This document shows positions 1 to 10,600 of a DNA stretch of 36,316 bases, in pieces. Each line of letters starts with the position of its first letter. The stretch's first letter is position 1. The notes beneath the pieces are model-generated. The model had not been told where the DNA came from. It did not search any database and worked only from the letters and a program-made list of their open reading frames with translations. Made by a program: the position numbers and the translations under genes. This DNA comes from Candidatus Kapaibacterium sp. (GTDB lineage: Bacteria > Bacteroidota > Ignavibacteria > Kapaibacteriales > UBA7675): assembly GCA_028284775.1 (NCBI GenBank), contig JANQRB010000183.1, forward strand, positions 1 to 36,316, given 5' to 3'.

Positions 1-344
1 GTGTTGGTGGCGATTATCGTCTCGGCGGGCACGATGTCCTCAAGGGCACGGTAAAACTTATCTTTGATTTCCTTGTTCTCGAGAATCGCCTCGATGACGA
101 CTTCACAATCGGCGAAGCCCTCCAGGCTGTCATTGAAGGAAAACTGAGCCAGGGCTGCTGTTGCAGCTTCCTGCGTCATTTTGCCGCGCGCGACCGCTTT
201 TTCGACCTGTTTCCGGATATAGGCGTCCGCTTTGGCGAAGGCCTCGGCGTTCACATCGTAGAGAAGTGCGCTGTGACCATTCTGGATAGCGGCGATCGCT
301 ATGCCGTTGCCCATGGTTCCTGCGCCGCAAATGCCTATTTTCAT
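1..344 (-). CDS. 3-hydroxyacyl-CoA dehydrogenase (PaaH-like), N-terminal part, cut by window edge
   Basis: Only the first 114 codons are inside the window; the frame is open at position 1, so the gene continues outside. The start is the ATG at 344-342, preceded by an AAGGAAT sequence that can serve as a ribosome binding site. The protein opens with MKIGICGAGTMGNGIA, the Rossmann GxGxxG NAD-binding motif of the 3-hydroxyacyl/3-hydroxybutyryl-CoA dehydrogenase family, and later shows EVVIEAILENKEIK and ATNT, both typical of the family. The enzyme oxidises a 3-hydroxyacyl-CoA to the 3-ketoacyl-CoA with NAD+. It lies 44 bp downstream of the PaaG-like gene in the same orientation. The neighbour order makes PaaH of phenylacetate degradation the best guess; a beta-oxidation or butyrate-type enzyme cannot be excluded from this fragment. 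Confidence 0.9.
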   Translation of the reverse strand, partial: MKIGICGAGTMGNGIAIAAIQNGHSALLYDVNAEAFAKADAYIRKQVEKAVARGKMTQEAATAALAQFSFNDSLEGFADCEVVIEAILENKEIKDKFYRALEDIVPAETIIATN

Positions 345-388
345 TGGAATATTCCTTGCCTGATTCATTCAAACTGTGACGGCCTTGA

Positions 389-1174
389 TTACTTGCCGAC
401 AAATACCGCTTTTCGTTTTTCGCTGAAAGCCTGTACACCTTCTCGATAATCCTGGCTCTGTCCCGCCCGTTGCTGAAAATCGACTTCCATTGCCAGCATT
501 TCGTCCAGCGAAGCATTCATGCCCCGCTGCAGCATCTTTTTCACAAAGCCAAACGACTGCGTGGGCCCTTGCGCGTATTGCTGCGCCAGTGACCGGGTGG
601 CTGCGGGCAAGACTTCGGCCGACACAATCTGGTTAACAAGGCCGAGCCGCAAAGCTTCTTCCGCTGTCATCGCCTGGTTGAGGGTGGCGAATTCAAAAGC
701 GCGGGAGTATCCCAGCATGCGCGGATAAAACCAGCTTGCGCCTGAATCGGGCACCAGCGCGATGCCGATGAAGGCTTCCACCAGTTTGGCCCGTTTGCTC
801 ATGATCCGCAGGTCGCAGGCCAGCGCGAGGGAGAGACCGGCTCCCGCCGCCGCGCCATTGATAGCCGCAATAACCGGCTTCGGCAGATCACGGATTGCGC
901 GAATGATAGGGTTATAGCGACGCTGCAGGGAATCGGCGAGCGAGCGCTGCCCGTCGCCGGTGGGTGCTTCTTTCAGGTCTTGCCCGGAACAGAAAGCCCG
1001 CCCGGCGCCCGTCAGCACGACGGCTCTGACCGCCTCGTCATCGGCCGCCGCCGCCAGCGCCTGCTGCAGATCGCTGGTCAGTTGCTCATTGCAGGCATTG
1101 TACACGTCGGGACGGTTCAGCGTAATGGTGAGCGCGTTGCGCTCGATTTCATACAGAAGAGTTTCGTATTGCAT
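389..1174 (-). CDS. paaG: PaaG-like enoyl-CoA isomerase (1,2-epoxyphenylacetyl-CoA isomerase family)
   Basis: A 261-residue crotonase-fold protein, the usual length for the family. It has the oxyanion-hole region FCSGQDL near residues 61-67 and a second one around GAAAGAGLSLALACD (residues 107-121). It then shows LVPDSGASWFYPRMLG, with the Asp at about residue 143 that corresponds to the catalytic Asp of PaaG, in place of the Glu of true hydratases. The C-terminus (QDYREGVQAFSEKR) also matches the PaaG pattern. PaaG converts the ring-epoxide of phenylacetyl-CoA into the oxepin and shifts double bonds during later beta-oxidation. The ATG at 1174 has no clear Shine-Dalgarno. The gene sits 34 bp after a second crotonase gene and 44 bp before a 3-hydroxyacyl-CoA dehydrogenase, so the three form an operon. 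Family membership is clear; the phenylacetate assignment rests on motif and context. Confidence 0.82.
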   Translation of the reverse strand: MQYETLLYEIERNALTITLNRPDVYNACNEQLTSDLQQALAAAADDEAVRAVVLTGAGRAFCSGQDLKEAPTGDGQRSLADSLQRRYNPIIRAIRDLPKPVIAAINGAAAGAGLSLALACDLRIMSKRAKLVEAFIGIALVPDSGASWFYPRMLGYSRAFEFATLNQAMTAEEALRLGLVNQIVSAEVLPAATRSLAQQYAQGPTQSFGFVKKMLQRGMNASLDEMLAMEVDFQQRAGQSQDYREGVQAFSEKRKAVFVGK

Positions 1175-1208
1175 AGAAGTGAATGTCGGTTGTCAAAAAC
1201 AATAAAAG

Positions 1209-1988
1209 CTATTTCCCTTGCCATTGAGCCTTGCGTTTGGCCACAAAAGCGCCCATGCCTTCGCGGGCGTCCTCGCTGGCAAAGAGCATATAGAAGTTTT
1301 TGCGTTCGAATTCAAGCCCGCCCTCGATACTGGTGTCGAAGGATTTCAGGACGGCTTCTTTTGCCAGGCGTGCTGCCAGGGGCGGCATTGCAGCTACTTC
1401 GCGGGCCAGGGCGATGGCCTCTTCCAGATAAACGGCGGCCGGTGCGATACGATTCACCAGGCCTGCTTCGTAGGCTTCCGCGGCAGATATCATCCGGCCG
1501 GTCAGCACCATTTCCATGGCGCGCGCCTTGCCGATTGCTCGTGTCAAACGCTGTGTGCCCCCCGCGCCAGGCATAACGCCGATCTTGATTTCCGGCTGAC
1601 CGAAGCGCGCCGTCTCGCTGGCGACGATCATATCGCAAATCATCGTCAGCTCGCAGCCGCCGCCGAGTGCAAAACCGCTGACGGCCGCAATAATCGGCGT
1701 CTTAATTTTGCGAATACGCTCCCAGCGGGCGAACTGATCGCGCTTGAGCATATCAATGGCGGAAGCATTGGCCATTTCCGTAATATCGGCGCCGGCCGCA
1801 AATGCTTTGCTGTTGCCGTGAATTACGATGCAGCGCTGCGCCTCGTCGGCGTCGTAGGCCTCGAAGGCCGAAACAAGTTCACGCATTGTTTGCAGGCTTA
1901 AGGCGTTTAAAACATCCGGGCGATTCAGTTGGATCGCGCCGACGCCATCGGCTGCCTGGTAAGTTTTGATACAGTTGTATTCAGTCAT
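1209..1988 (-). CDS. Enoyl-CoA hydratase (crotonase family, PaaF-like)
   Basis: About 259 residues from the ATG at 1988; an in-frame GTG two codons earlier (1994) is a less likely start. The protein shows the oxyanion-hole motif AFAAGAD near residue 65 and the classic hydratase stretch GFALGGGCELTMICD. The two catalytic glutamates lie in GGGCEL and in FGQPEIKIG, about residues 113 and 133 counted from the ATG. Both acids are present, so an active 2-enoyl-CoA hydratase is expected. It is the first gene of the minus-strand set hydratase, PaaG-like isomerase, 3-hydroxyacyl-CoA dehydrogenase. That order fits PaaF-PaaG-PaaH. General fatty-acid or 3-hydroxybutyryl-CoA metabolism is the alternative. 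The upstream region carries no strong Shine-Dalgarno but does carry a marked inverted repeat at 2075-2107. Confidence 0.9.
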   Translation of the reverse strand: MTEYNCIKTYQAADGVGAIQLNRPDVLNALSLQTMRELVSAFEAYDADEAQRCIVIHGNSKAFAAGADITEMANASAIDMLKRDQFARWERIRKIKTPIIAAVSGFALGGGCELTMICDMIVASETARFGQPEIKIGVMPGAGGTQRLTRAIGKARAMEMVLTGRMISAAEAYEAGLVNRIAPAAVYLEEAIALAREVAAMPPLAARLAKEAVLKSFDTSIEGGLEFERKNFYMLFASEDAREGMGAFVAKRKAQWQGK

Positions 1989-2074
1989 TCGCACACACCG
2001 TCTTCGGAGTCATTGGGTTCGAATTGTTGCTGTGGCTGCGCGCCGGAAGGAAGTGATGACGCGTCGCCGGACGG

Positions 2075-2107
2075 TGGGCTGCTCATGATCCGTCATCCGG
2101 CAGCCCA
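2075..2107. other. Perfect 8-bp inverted repeat with nested hairpin
   Basis: TGGGCTGC at 2075-2082 is the reverse complement of GCAGCCCA at 2100-2107. The 17-nt loop contains a further small stem, ATGA/TCAT around TCCG. It lies about 90 bp upstream of the enoyl-CoA hydratase start and downstream of the OmpA-family gene. It could be a 5'-leader structure, an operator or part of the termination region; the sequence alone does not decide. Confidence 0.45.
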
Positions 2108-2165
2108 GCCTAAATGCGCCGCCAAAATACAAAATTGTCTGCGATTTAACCAGCGGATACAAAGA

Positions 2166-2190
2166 GGGCGGAGACCGATAGTCCCCGCCC
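2166..2190 (-). terminator. Candidate terminator hairpin after the OmpA-family gene
   Basis: GGGCGGAGAC (2166-2175) pairs with GTCCCCGCCC (2181-2190) with one mismatch and a 5-nt loop. On the minus strand the stem is followed by TCTTTGTATCC, a weak T-rich tail. It starts 33 bp after the stop of the OmpA-family gene, where a transcription end between that operon and the CoA-enzyme operon would be expected. Confidence 0.5.
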
Positions 2191-2222
2191 GGAATGCGTG
2201 TCGGGTGTACTGTTAAGCGCCT

Positions 2223-4370
2223 TCAGCGTTTAATCGGTGTCTCGATTATTATCAGCACCGTTCGTGAATAGGCGCGCCCTTCCGGCAAATCATTCTCATA
2301 AAGAAGTACTTCAGAGCCCTTGGCGTCCCAGGATAAATTGTCGGAGTCGACGCTGTTCTCTCTGAGGTAGGTGACAATTTTGCGACATCGGTCCGCCGCC
2401 AGCTTGCGGTTGTAGTCGAGAGTTCCGGTACGATCGGCATAGCCCAGGACCCGCACATTCGAGTTGGGCTGGATACGCTGGGCTACCTCGTCGAGAATGC
2501 GCCGGTTACGGCTGTCAAGGCGATGATCGTCGAATTTGAACAGGATCAGTGAGTACTTCTCGATGATGCGATCGCGCTGTTTGTTCAGCTTCTTATCCTC
2601 GATCGTAAGTTGATTCACCGGCACCGTCTTCGTCACATGTTCTCGTTGTCCGCTCTTGTCGGTTGCATCCATCACGATGTTCAGGGGTGTTTCGCCTTCG
2701 ATAAAGTCATCCACCTCCGGTTCCCAACGGATAACCGCCTCACTGGTGTCATTGTAGCGTGCCAGGAGCCTGTCGCCCTGCATCACGCCTATGTCCACGC
2801 TGCCAAGGCCGGCATCGGCTACAAGCTGCGGCAAAAGACGCAGCGCATCGATGTCGAGGCTGCGCGAAGCACGAGAGATGACAATCGGACGCAAGACTTC
2901 ATAGTTGTCGGACGATATCTCGACGCTGCGTTGTTCAACCAGCAGATCGTCGAGCTGTGTTCTTTCATTCTCCGCACGACGTGTGCGCAATTTGATACGC
3001 GACGGGTCGATGCCCCACACTGTTTCGAAATAGTCTTTTGTCGCTTCCGCCCTTTTACCGGCGACCTCCTTCACGTTGTCCACCGGTTCTTTTTTGCTGA
3101 TGATGCCCGACAGGGTAAGAGTGGCATCCGGGTTCTCGGTCATCCGTTTGCCGATAATATTCAGCGTATGATAGTAACAGGGCAGGGTTGCCGTCGGTAA
3201 AGCGCTTTCGTCGAAGGCCGCCTTTTCCGCTTCGCTGAGCAGCTCCATGCGTGTGTCATTCAAATCGGCGCCGCCAATCGGAAAGTACACGATCGGGAGC
3301 AGCGGCAGCGTTTCGCGATATTCGGTTTCTTCGATGGTAATCGCCAGTCTGTCGGCCACAATATCATTCGGCAGCAGCGCCTTCACTTCCAGATCCGCTG
3401 CGAATGCCGGCGGTGGCGGCGGCGGCGGCGGTGGCGGCGGCGGCGGCGGCGGTGGCGGCGGCGGAGGAGGAGGTGGCGGTGGCGGTGGCGGCGGAGGAGA
3501 GGGGAACATCGCATAGGCGATTCCCGCATTAAATCTCAGGGCATTGACGTTCCAGGCAATGCCACTGACGACGGAGTTCAGATTCTGGACGTAACTGATT
3601 TCCGGCGTCAGGCGCAGGACACGGGCGATCGGCAAGTCATAGCCGACGCCCAAGGCGAGGCCGACGAACATGGACTGAGCATCCGGAATCGGCCCGGCGC
3701 TGGCATTGCGAACTACCTCGCCATTTTCAAAGGTCAGCGATTGCGGCGTAAGCAGCACTTCCTCTTCGGAATATTCGCTGGCGAGCACGTAACTCAGGTT
3801 GGCGCCGAGGCGCAGCGCAAGAGGGTGCTCCGCCATGGGATAGTACAGGGCCGACGGCTCCAGCCCCAGGATGCTCAGCGTCGACTCCAGCCGGTGTTCG
3901 AAGGTAGCCGTCACAATGGCGTCGCTGGCGAAGTCGAAAGTCTCGAAATTTTCAGGTTCCGTGATAGCGCCGCTCAAAGTTGCGATGCCGCCGCGGATTT
4001 GCAGGGCAAATTTCTCCGTCAGTGGAAGCTGAAACAAAGCGCCGATGTTAAGTCCGGCCCCGCTGCCTGACTCGTATCCGGGACAGCAGGAAGGCACGCC
4101 GGGCAGATTTTTGAAATCCGCCGAATGCAGATTGGCCTGATAGCCGCCGTACACGCCGATCTGCGGGTGCGGCAGATTGATAAAGTCACGCACGTGCAGC
4201 AAGGCATCGGCCGCTGTGCTGGCTGCGCCGCTATCGGCCTTCGACCCGGGGGAATCGGCGCTCTGAGCCCTGGCCGGCCCCCAACAAAGTGTCAGCGACA
4301 GCAGCAGCCAGGCGGCGCGGCTTGCAACCGCGACGCTGGATTGCCACAATCTTGCCCTTTGTTTCGGCAT
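2223..4370 (-). CDS. OmpA-family outer-membrane protein with 30-residue polyproline linker
   Basis: A 715-residue protein. It begins with a signal peptide (basic start, then AAWLLLSLTLCWGPARAQS). Residues of about 60-290 look like an outer-membrane beta-barrel with alternating hydrophobic strands. Residues 292-321 are 30 uninterrupted prolines. A middle region follows, and the C-terminus (about residue 595 on, with LILFKFDDHRLD, VRVLGYADRTG and LAADRCRKIVTYL) is an OmpA-type peptidoglycan-binding domain. The likely role is an outer-membrane protein whose C-terminal domain holds the cell wall. The ATG at 4370 has GGAG and GAGG just upstream. The gene begins 12 bp after the stop of the giant secreted protein, so the two are almost certainly co-transcribed. 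Two cysteines (CCPGYES) lie in the barrel region. The internal domain between linker and OmpA domain is not one I recognise with certainty. Confidence 0.88.
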   Translation of the reverse strand: MPKQRARLWQSSVAVASRAAWLLLSLTLCWGPARAQSADSPGSKADSGAASTAADALLHVRDFINLPHPQIGVYGGYQANLHSADFKNLPGVPSCCPGYESGSGAGLNIGALFQLPLTEKFALQIRGGIATLSGAITEPENFETFDFASDAIVTATFEHRLESTLSILGLEPSALYYPMAEHPLALRLGANLSYVLASEYSEEEVLLTPQSLTFENGEVVRNASAGPIPDAQSMFVGLALGVGYDLPIARVLRLTPEISYVQNLNSVVSGIAWNVNALRFNAGIAYAMFPSPPPPPPPPPPPPPPPPPPPPPPPPPPPPPPAFAADLEVKALLPNDIVADRLAITIEETEYRETLPLLPIVYFPIGGADLNDTRMELLSEAEKAAFDESALPTATLPCYYHTLNIIGKRMTENPDATLTLSGIISKKEPVDNVKEVAGKRAEATKDYFETVWGIDPSRIKLRTRRAENERTQLDDLLVEQRSVEISSDNYEVLRPIVISRASRSLDIDALRLLPQLVADAGLGSVDIGVMQGDRLLARYNDTSEAVIRWEPEVDDFIEGETPLNIVMDATDKSGQREHVTKTVPVNQLTIEDKKLNKQRDRIIEKYSLILFKFDDHRLDSRNRRILDEVAQRIQPNSNVRVLGYADRTGTLDYNRKLAADRCRKIVTYLRENSVDSDNLSWDAKGSEVLLYENDLPEGRAYSRTVLIIIETPIKR
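3408..3497 (-). repeat. Trinucleotide tract encoding 30 consecutive prolines
   Basis: Thirty successive triplets read CGG, TGG or AGG on the plus strand, i.e. CCG, CCA or CCT proline codons on the minus strand. The tract is interrupted only at the third codon position. It is flanked by Ser-Pro on the N-terminal side and by Ala-Phe-Ala-Ala on the C-terminal side. Length changes by whole triplets would keep the frame. Confidence 0.97.
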
Positions 4371-4382
4371 AGCCTCACTCCA

Positions 4383-4645
4383 CTATTTAATGATAAGCAA
4401 CCGCCTGACAGCGCGGCGTTCAAAGGTTCGAAACACGATCTGATAGCTGCCGCTCGGCAATTCGCCCGTTGCTATGCGGTGGACATCGAAATTGTCCGCC
4501 GCATGCAGCTCGGAAGGCCGCAACATCCAGATTTTACTGTACCTCAGCTTGCCGGCACTGCTGAAAATCTCCAGCGAGGCTTCGCCGCTACCCACGCCTT
4601 CGGTAATAATTTCTACTTCGTCGCGCACGGGGTTCGGCGCCAGCG
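4383..4645 (-). other. T9SS type A-like C-terminal sorting domain of the giant protein
   Basis: The last 85 or so residues show the usual order: LAPNPVRDEVEI at the start, an alternating strand region with EIFSSAGKL, then the terminal pattern LPSGSYQIVFRTF ending in RLLIIK. This arrangement marks cargo of the Bacteroidota type IX system and is normally cleaved after crossing the outer membrane. Confidence 0.85.
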
Positions 4646-7600
4646 ACCGGATGCCGAAGCTGCGGTTAAGTCGCAGCAGACGAGAGCCGCCGACCCGGCA
4701 GATACCTGTCAGCTCCAGGCTGCCGTCCGAGGTAAAGACCGAGTCGAAGCCGAGGCCTACATCCCAGGCCGCGCTATCGATCAGAATGTCGCTGCGATCG
4801 TGCTCGCCCAGCAGCACCGTCCCGAACACCTGCGTCAGCGTGCTGCCCGTCGTCGGCAGGACATCGAAGTCGGCGGCTTCGATCGTGATTTCCAGCAGGC
4901 GCTCCAGTTTGTTGTTCGCGGTATTGATAAAGGCTTCGTTGTACGATATCCGGCCGCGTGATACGCGTTCGGGAAAGAAGACGCTGGCGTCGAATCGCAG
5001 GGCAAGCGTCAGCCTTTGAATCTGGACATCGCGCAGATTGCGTTCGTCTTCCAGGATAACCGGTATCGGAAAATCGCTCGTATTGGGATCGGCCGTTAAT
5101 GCCGGGACGACAATCGACGTGAAGCTTTCCGGCAGCGGAATGCCGTTACCGGTGAGATACACCACCAGCTCCCCGCCGTCATCATTCGCAAAGCGGAGGC
5201 TGTCGCTATGAAGGCGTACATCCTGCGGGGCAAAATTGATAGGAATAATTTTCTGCTGGCCGGGCTCGATAATCAGGGGAATTGTCACACTGTTGACCAG
5301 ACTGAAGCGGGTGGCCGGATCATCGAATGCTATACCGGAAATCTGACCGACTTTATTGCCGAGGTTTTCGAGTATCAGATCCAGCGATTTGTCCTTCGTC
5401 ACCATGACATCGCCGAAGTCCAGCATGGCCGGACGTGCAACAATACGCGCGCGCGGCGGCGGCGCTGAGTTGCCACGCAGCGTAACGCTTGCCTCCAGGG
5501 GGCAGGGCGTCGCGCTCCGCGCTGTCAGGGTCGATTCGTCGCTGCGGTCCTGGACGCGCGGTCGATATTCGACATAGACGATCACGCTGTCGCCGGGGCC
5601 GATTGCCAGAGGCAGGGGCAAAGGCGGCTCCGTCCTGATCACCTGAAAAGGTGCCTGTATGTCGGCAAGGTCATCGAGTTCGAGCAAGGTGGTGCCCGTG
5701 TTGACGAAGACGATGCTGCGCTCGGCGCTGCCGCCGACGCCGACGGTGCCGAATGTCGTCTGCGACTCCCGCGCCACCAGTCCGGGGAAAGATTGGAGGC
5801 CGCGCAGAACGATACTGCGGCTGACGTCGCAGGGCTCGATCGTGATATCGAGCCTGCCGAACACTTCGCCATCACTATCGGGTTCGAAGCTCAGCTCAAA
5901 GGGCAGGGGGCTGCCGGCCTGCAGAGGGCTGCCCTCCGCAAGGTTGCTGACAAAGGGTCCGCTCAGCGTCACGCCGGCGATTGTGCCCGTGCTGATGCCG
6001 ATACTGGTCGATGTCAGCACGAGGGACTTCGTGAGGGTCGTGCCATTTTCGCAGCGGATCAGCTCGCCGAAATCCAGAGTATCGCCGATGGTCCGTCCCT
6101 CTTCCAGCAGGCTCATCGCGAACCTCTGTACCGTCAGAACGGCTGAGCTGCTGGCGATACCGGCGGCGCAGCGATTAGAGAACAGCGCCCGGTAGCGGTA
6201 GCCGTTCATAGCCGCCGTCACGCCTTGAAGCTCGAGCGTCAACTGGTCTGCGCCTGCGACATCGCGCCAGCCGCTGCCGTCATTGACCTGCCATTGCAGA
6301 TCCGGTGCCGGCGTACCTGCGGCGGCGGCGCTGAAACTGACATCATTGTTTTCACATACGGTGACGTCCTGCGGATCGCTGGTCACGACGGGCGCTCGCA
6401 GTACCGTCAAGGTAGCTTCCGAAGAGCTTGCAACGCCGCATCGGTTGGCAAAGAGCGCTCGGTAGCGATAGCCGTTGAAGGCGGCACCGACATTCTCGAT
6501 CCTGAGAGTGGTACCCGTCGCCGACGGCACATCGTTGAAGCCTGCGCCGCGATCGACCTGCCACTGAATCTGCGGCGGCGGCGTGGCTTCCGCCGCAGCC
6601 TGAAATTCGGCATCCTCGCCTGCGCAGACCGTCAGATCCTGTGGTTCGCTGGCGGTGACGGGCAGCCTGTCTACCGTCAGCCGCGCCGGCGCGGTTTCCA
6701 CCGCTCCACAGATATTTGTGAAGACAGCCTTGTATTCATTGCCGCTCCATTGCGGCTCTACATCGAGTAATTCCAGCGTGGTAGAAGTAGCTCCGCCGAT
6801 CGGACGATAACCGCTGCCGTCATTGACCTGCCATTGAACTGCCGGTGCCGGCTCGCCATCGGCGGCGGCGCTGAAGCTGACCGTGTTCCCCTGACAAACA
6901 ACTGCGGCGGTCGGGTTTGTGACGATCATCGGCGGAAAGGCGATACGCAATTGCGCCGCCACGCTTGCCACCGTACCGCAGGTATTGCGGAAGACCGCCC
7001 GATAGCGATAACCGTCGAAGGATGCCGGAATCGCCCGTAGCGTCAGGCTGGTGGTTGTCGCCTCGTCGATTGCGCTGAAGCCGCTGCCGTCATCGACCTG
7101 CCATTGCACCGTTGGTGTCGGGGTCCCGGTCGCCGCTGCCGTCAAGACCAGGTCTTCGTTTTCGCAGGCATCTTTATCTTCAGGTTGACGGACGATCACC
7201 GGTCCGGTGTTGACGTTCAGACGGACAAGCGCTGATGTAGCGCTGCCGCAGGAATTGCTGAAGACAGCCCGCAACTCGAGCTTATCCATCGCCGTTCCGA
7301 CTTCCGTGAGCGTCAGCGTTGTGGACTGCGCGCCGGTGATATCTGCCCATCCGCTGCCGTCGTTTTGCTGCCATTGCACCGTCGGCGTCGGCAGCCCCTG
7401 CGCCAAAGCGCTAAACCGGGCGTCGTCGCCTTCACAGACAATCATATCAGCCGGCTCGTTCCGGATCTGCGGAGCAAAATTGATTTGCAGCTGCGCCGCC
7501 AGACTGGAAACGCTGCCGCAGGAATTGCTGAAGACCGCGCGATAGTTGTGGCCGTTCGCGCTGCGCGGAATACTGCTCAGTGTCAGCGTCGTGCTCGTTG

Positions 7601-10600
7601 CGTCAACGATGTCTGTAAAGCCGCTGCCCCGGTCGATTTGCCACTGGACAGTGGGCCGCGGGCTGCCAAGAGCGTCGGCCCGCAGCGTGATATCGTCGCC
7701 TTCGCATGCCACCGTCGGCTCCGGATTGCGGATCACAGCCGGTCCTTCCTGAACTTCCAGCAGCGCGCTTCGACTGTTTGCGGAGCCGCACTGGTTGCTG
7801 AATACCGCGCGGTAACGTGTGCCGTTTAGCGCCGCCGATACGGACGTAAGCGTCAACGTCGTTCCGTTCTGCCCGATCAGGTCATCGAAGCCGCTGCCCA
7901 AATCCTGCTGCCACTGGATGGCTGGTGTCGGATTGCCGACTCCGGCCGTGGCAAAGGTAACGCTGGCACCTTCGCAAACGATCAACGTCCGCGGCTCCAG
8001 GTCAACGCTCGGAGCGGTATGAACCTGAAGCAGGGCAGCGGTCGACGTGAGGGCGCCGCAGCGATTGACGATGACGGCGCGATATTCGAAACCATCGAAA
8101 TCGGCGGGAATACTGCCGATACTCAGGACCGGACCGACAGCGCCGGAAATATCCTGGAAGCCGCTGCCGGTATTGCGCTGCCAGCGAATGTCGGGCAGCG
8201 GTGTGCCGTCCACGTCCACCGTGAAGCTGACGTCGCCATTGGCGCAGGTTGTCTGGCTGGTGGGCTGGCTGATGACAATCGGAAAGGTATCCACCGTCAG
8301 GCTGACGCTCAGTGTCGTCGCATTGCCGCAGCGATTGCTGAAAATCGCGCGATAGTGGTATCCGTCCTGTCCGGCCTGAATATCGCGCAGCGTGAAGCTT
8401 GCCGTCGTAGCGTCGCTGAGATCGATAAAGCCACTGCCGTCGTTGCGATCCACCTGCCACTGCACGGCGGGCGCCGGTTCACCGGACGCCGCGGCCTGCA
8501 ACAGCAAGTCTTCGCCTTCGCAGGCCCTTAGATCGTCGGGTTGAAGGGTGATCTGTGGTGCTTCGTCCACGCTGAGTACTGCTTCATCGGAGAGATCCAT
8601 GCCGCAGGGATTGCTGAAGACGAGTCGATAACGGTAACCGTCCATCGCGCGTGTAACCGCGGGCACTTGCAGGGAGCCTTCGGTGGCCGCCGGAATGTCA
8701 ACGAATCCGCTGCCGTCGTTGCGGTTGACCTGCCACTGCATGGCAGGCTGCGGGCGGCCGAGGGCCGTCGCGTTGAAGGTGACAAGGTCGCCGACGCAGG
8801 CGCGGGTATCGGTTGGATGGCTATCGGTCTCCGGAGCCGTCTCAACCGTCAGCGTCGCAAGCGAGGATGCGGTCGTGCCGCAGTGGTTGCGCAGCACGGC
8901 GCGATAGACACGTCCGTCCCAATCGGCCGGAACATCCGTCAGACGCAGGGTCGACGACGTCGCGCCGTCGATAGCGTTGAAGCTGCTGCCGTCGAAGAGC
9001 TGCCATTGAATATCAAAAGCGGGCGGACTGTCGGCAGCCAGCTCGAAAAACAGCTCGTCGCCGGCACAAATCGTCAGGTCGTCCGGCTGGTCGCTGATCA
9101 CGGGCGGATCGTCGATGCGCAATTGCACAGCGGCTGAGGTAACCTGACCGCAGGTATTCGTGAAAATCGCGCGATACCAGTTATCCCTATCGGCCGCGCT
9201 GATGGAATTCAGCACAAGTGTCGCCGAGGTTGCGCCGCCAATTTCAACGAAGCCGCCGCCGTCATTGGCGTCCACCTGCCACTGTACCTCAGGCTCCGGT
9301 TTGCCGCTGGCTTCGGCGCTGAAGCGCACTTCATCGCCTTCGCATGCCGTGACGCCTTCGGGCTCGCGGCTGATTGCCGGCGCCAGATTGACGCTGAGCG
9401 TCGCCGAACTCGACTCGATACTGCCGCAAAGATTGCTGAAGACCGCCCGGTAGCGATAGCCGTCCATCACATCGCTCAATGCCTGAACTACAAGAGTTGT
9501 CGAGCGTTCGCCGCCCAGGTCGGTGAAGCCATTGCCGTCGAGCGCGTCGCGCTGCCATTGCACGTCGGCAGCCAGGGTGCCTTCGGCATTCGAGCGGAAA
9601 ACGGCTTCGTCACCAACACAGGCTTCCGCATCTTCCGGATGCCGGCTAATCGTGGGAAGAGTGTTGACCGTCAGTAGGGCGATCGTGGATGTCGAGACGC
9701 CGCAGTCATTGCGGAAAAGGACCCGGTACTCGTTGCCGTCGAAAGCCAGCGTCACAGCGGGAATTGTTAAGGAAGATTCCGTCGCATCACTGATATCGCC
9801 AAATCCGCTGCCTTCGTTGAGCTGCCATTGAATAGCCATCGGCGTGCTGCCGTCGGCCGAAGCTGTTAAAATGACATCGTCGCCGACGCAGGCGCTGCTA
9901 CTTTGCGGCTCAATCGCGATGCGCGGAGCGCTCAACACCGTCAGCATGGCGGAAAGGGTCTCGACGCTGCCGCAGGTATTGCTGAAAACAGCGCGATAGC
10001 GATAGCCGTCCATTGCATCTTGCACGTCCGCGATGGTCAATGTGCCCTGTGTCGCGCCCGCGATATCACCGAAGCCACCGCCGCTGTCCACCTGCCATTG
10101 CATGGCTGGGGCGGGATCGCCGTTGGCCGCCGCGCTGAAACTGGCGCTGCTGCCGATACAAACGCTTTGATCTTCCGGATCCAGCCGGACCGTCGGCGCT
10201 GTATGGACAATCAACTGCGCTTCAGCGCTGGTAATCGAACCACAGGTGTTAGTGAATACCGCGCGATACCGACGCAGGTGTAAGCCGATGTCGACATTGC
10301 TAATTTGTAGTGTCGGCTGGTCGGCGCCGCCGATATCCTGGAAACTGCCGCCCACAAAGTGCTGCCACTGTACCGTTGCCGCGGGCTCCGCCGTAGCGTC
10401 GGCTTCAAAGCTGGCGTCGAGACCTTCGCAGATCGCAGTCGTCGTCGGCTGCAAGCTGATGCGGGGAGCTGTGGCGATAGTGAGCAAGGCTGCCTCGGAC
10501 TCGACGCTGCCGCAGGAATTGCTCAGAATGGCCCGATACATATTGCCATCCAGCGTTACATCGACATTTGTCAGCCGTAGTGTGCTATGAGTTTCGTTGG

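Noticed and set aside
3247..3516. Plus-strand frame encoding a polyglycine stretch
   Set aside because: It is the complement of the polyproline codons; no ribosome binding site, and it lies wholly within the OmpA-family gene.
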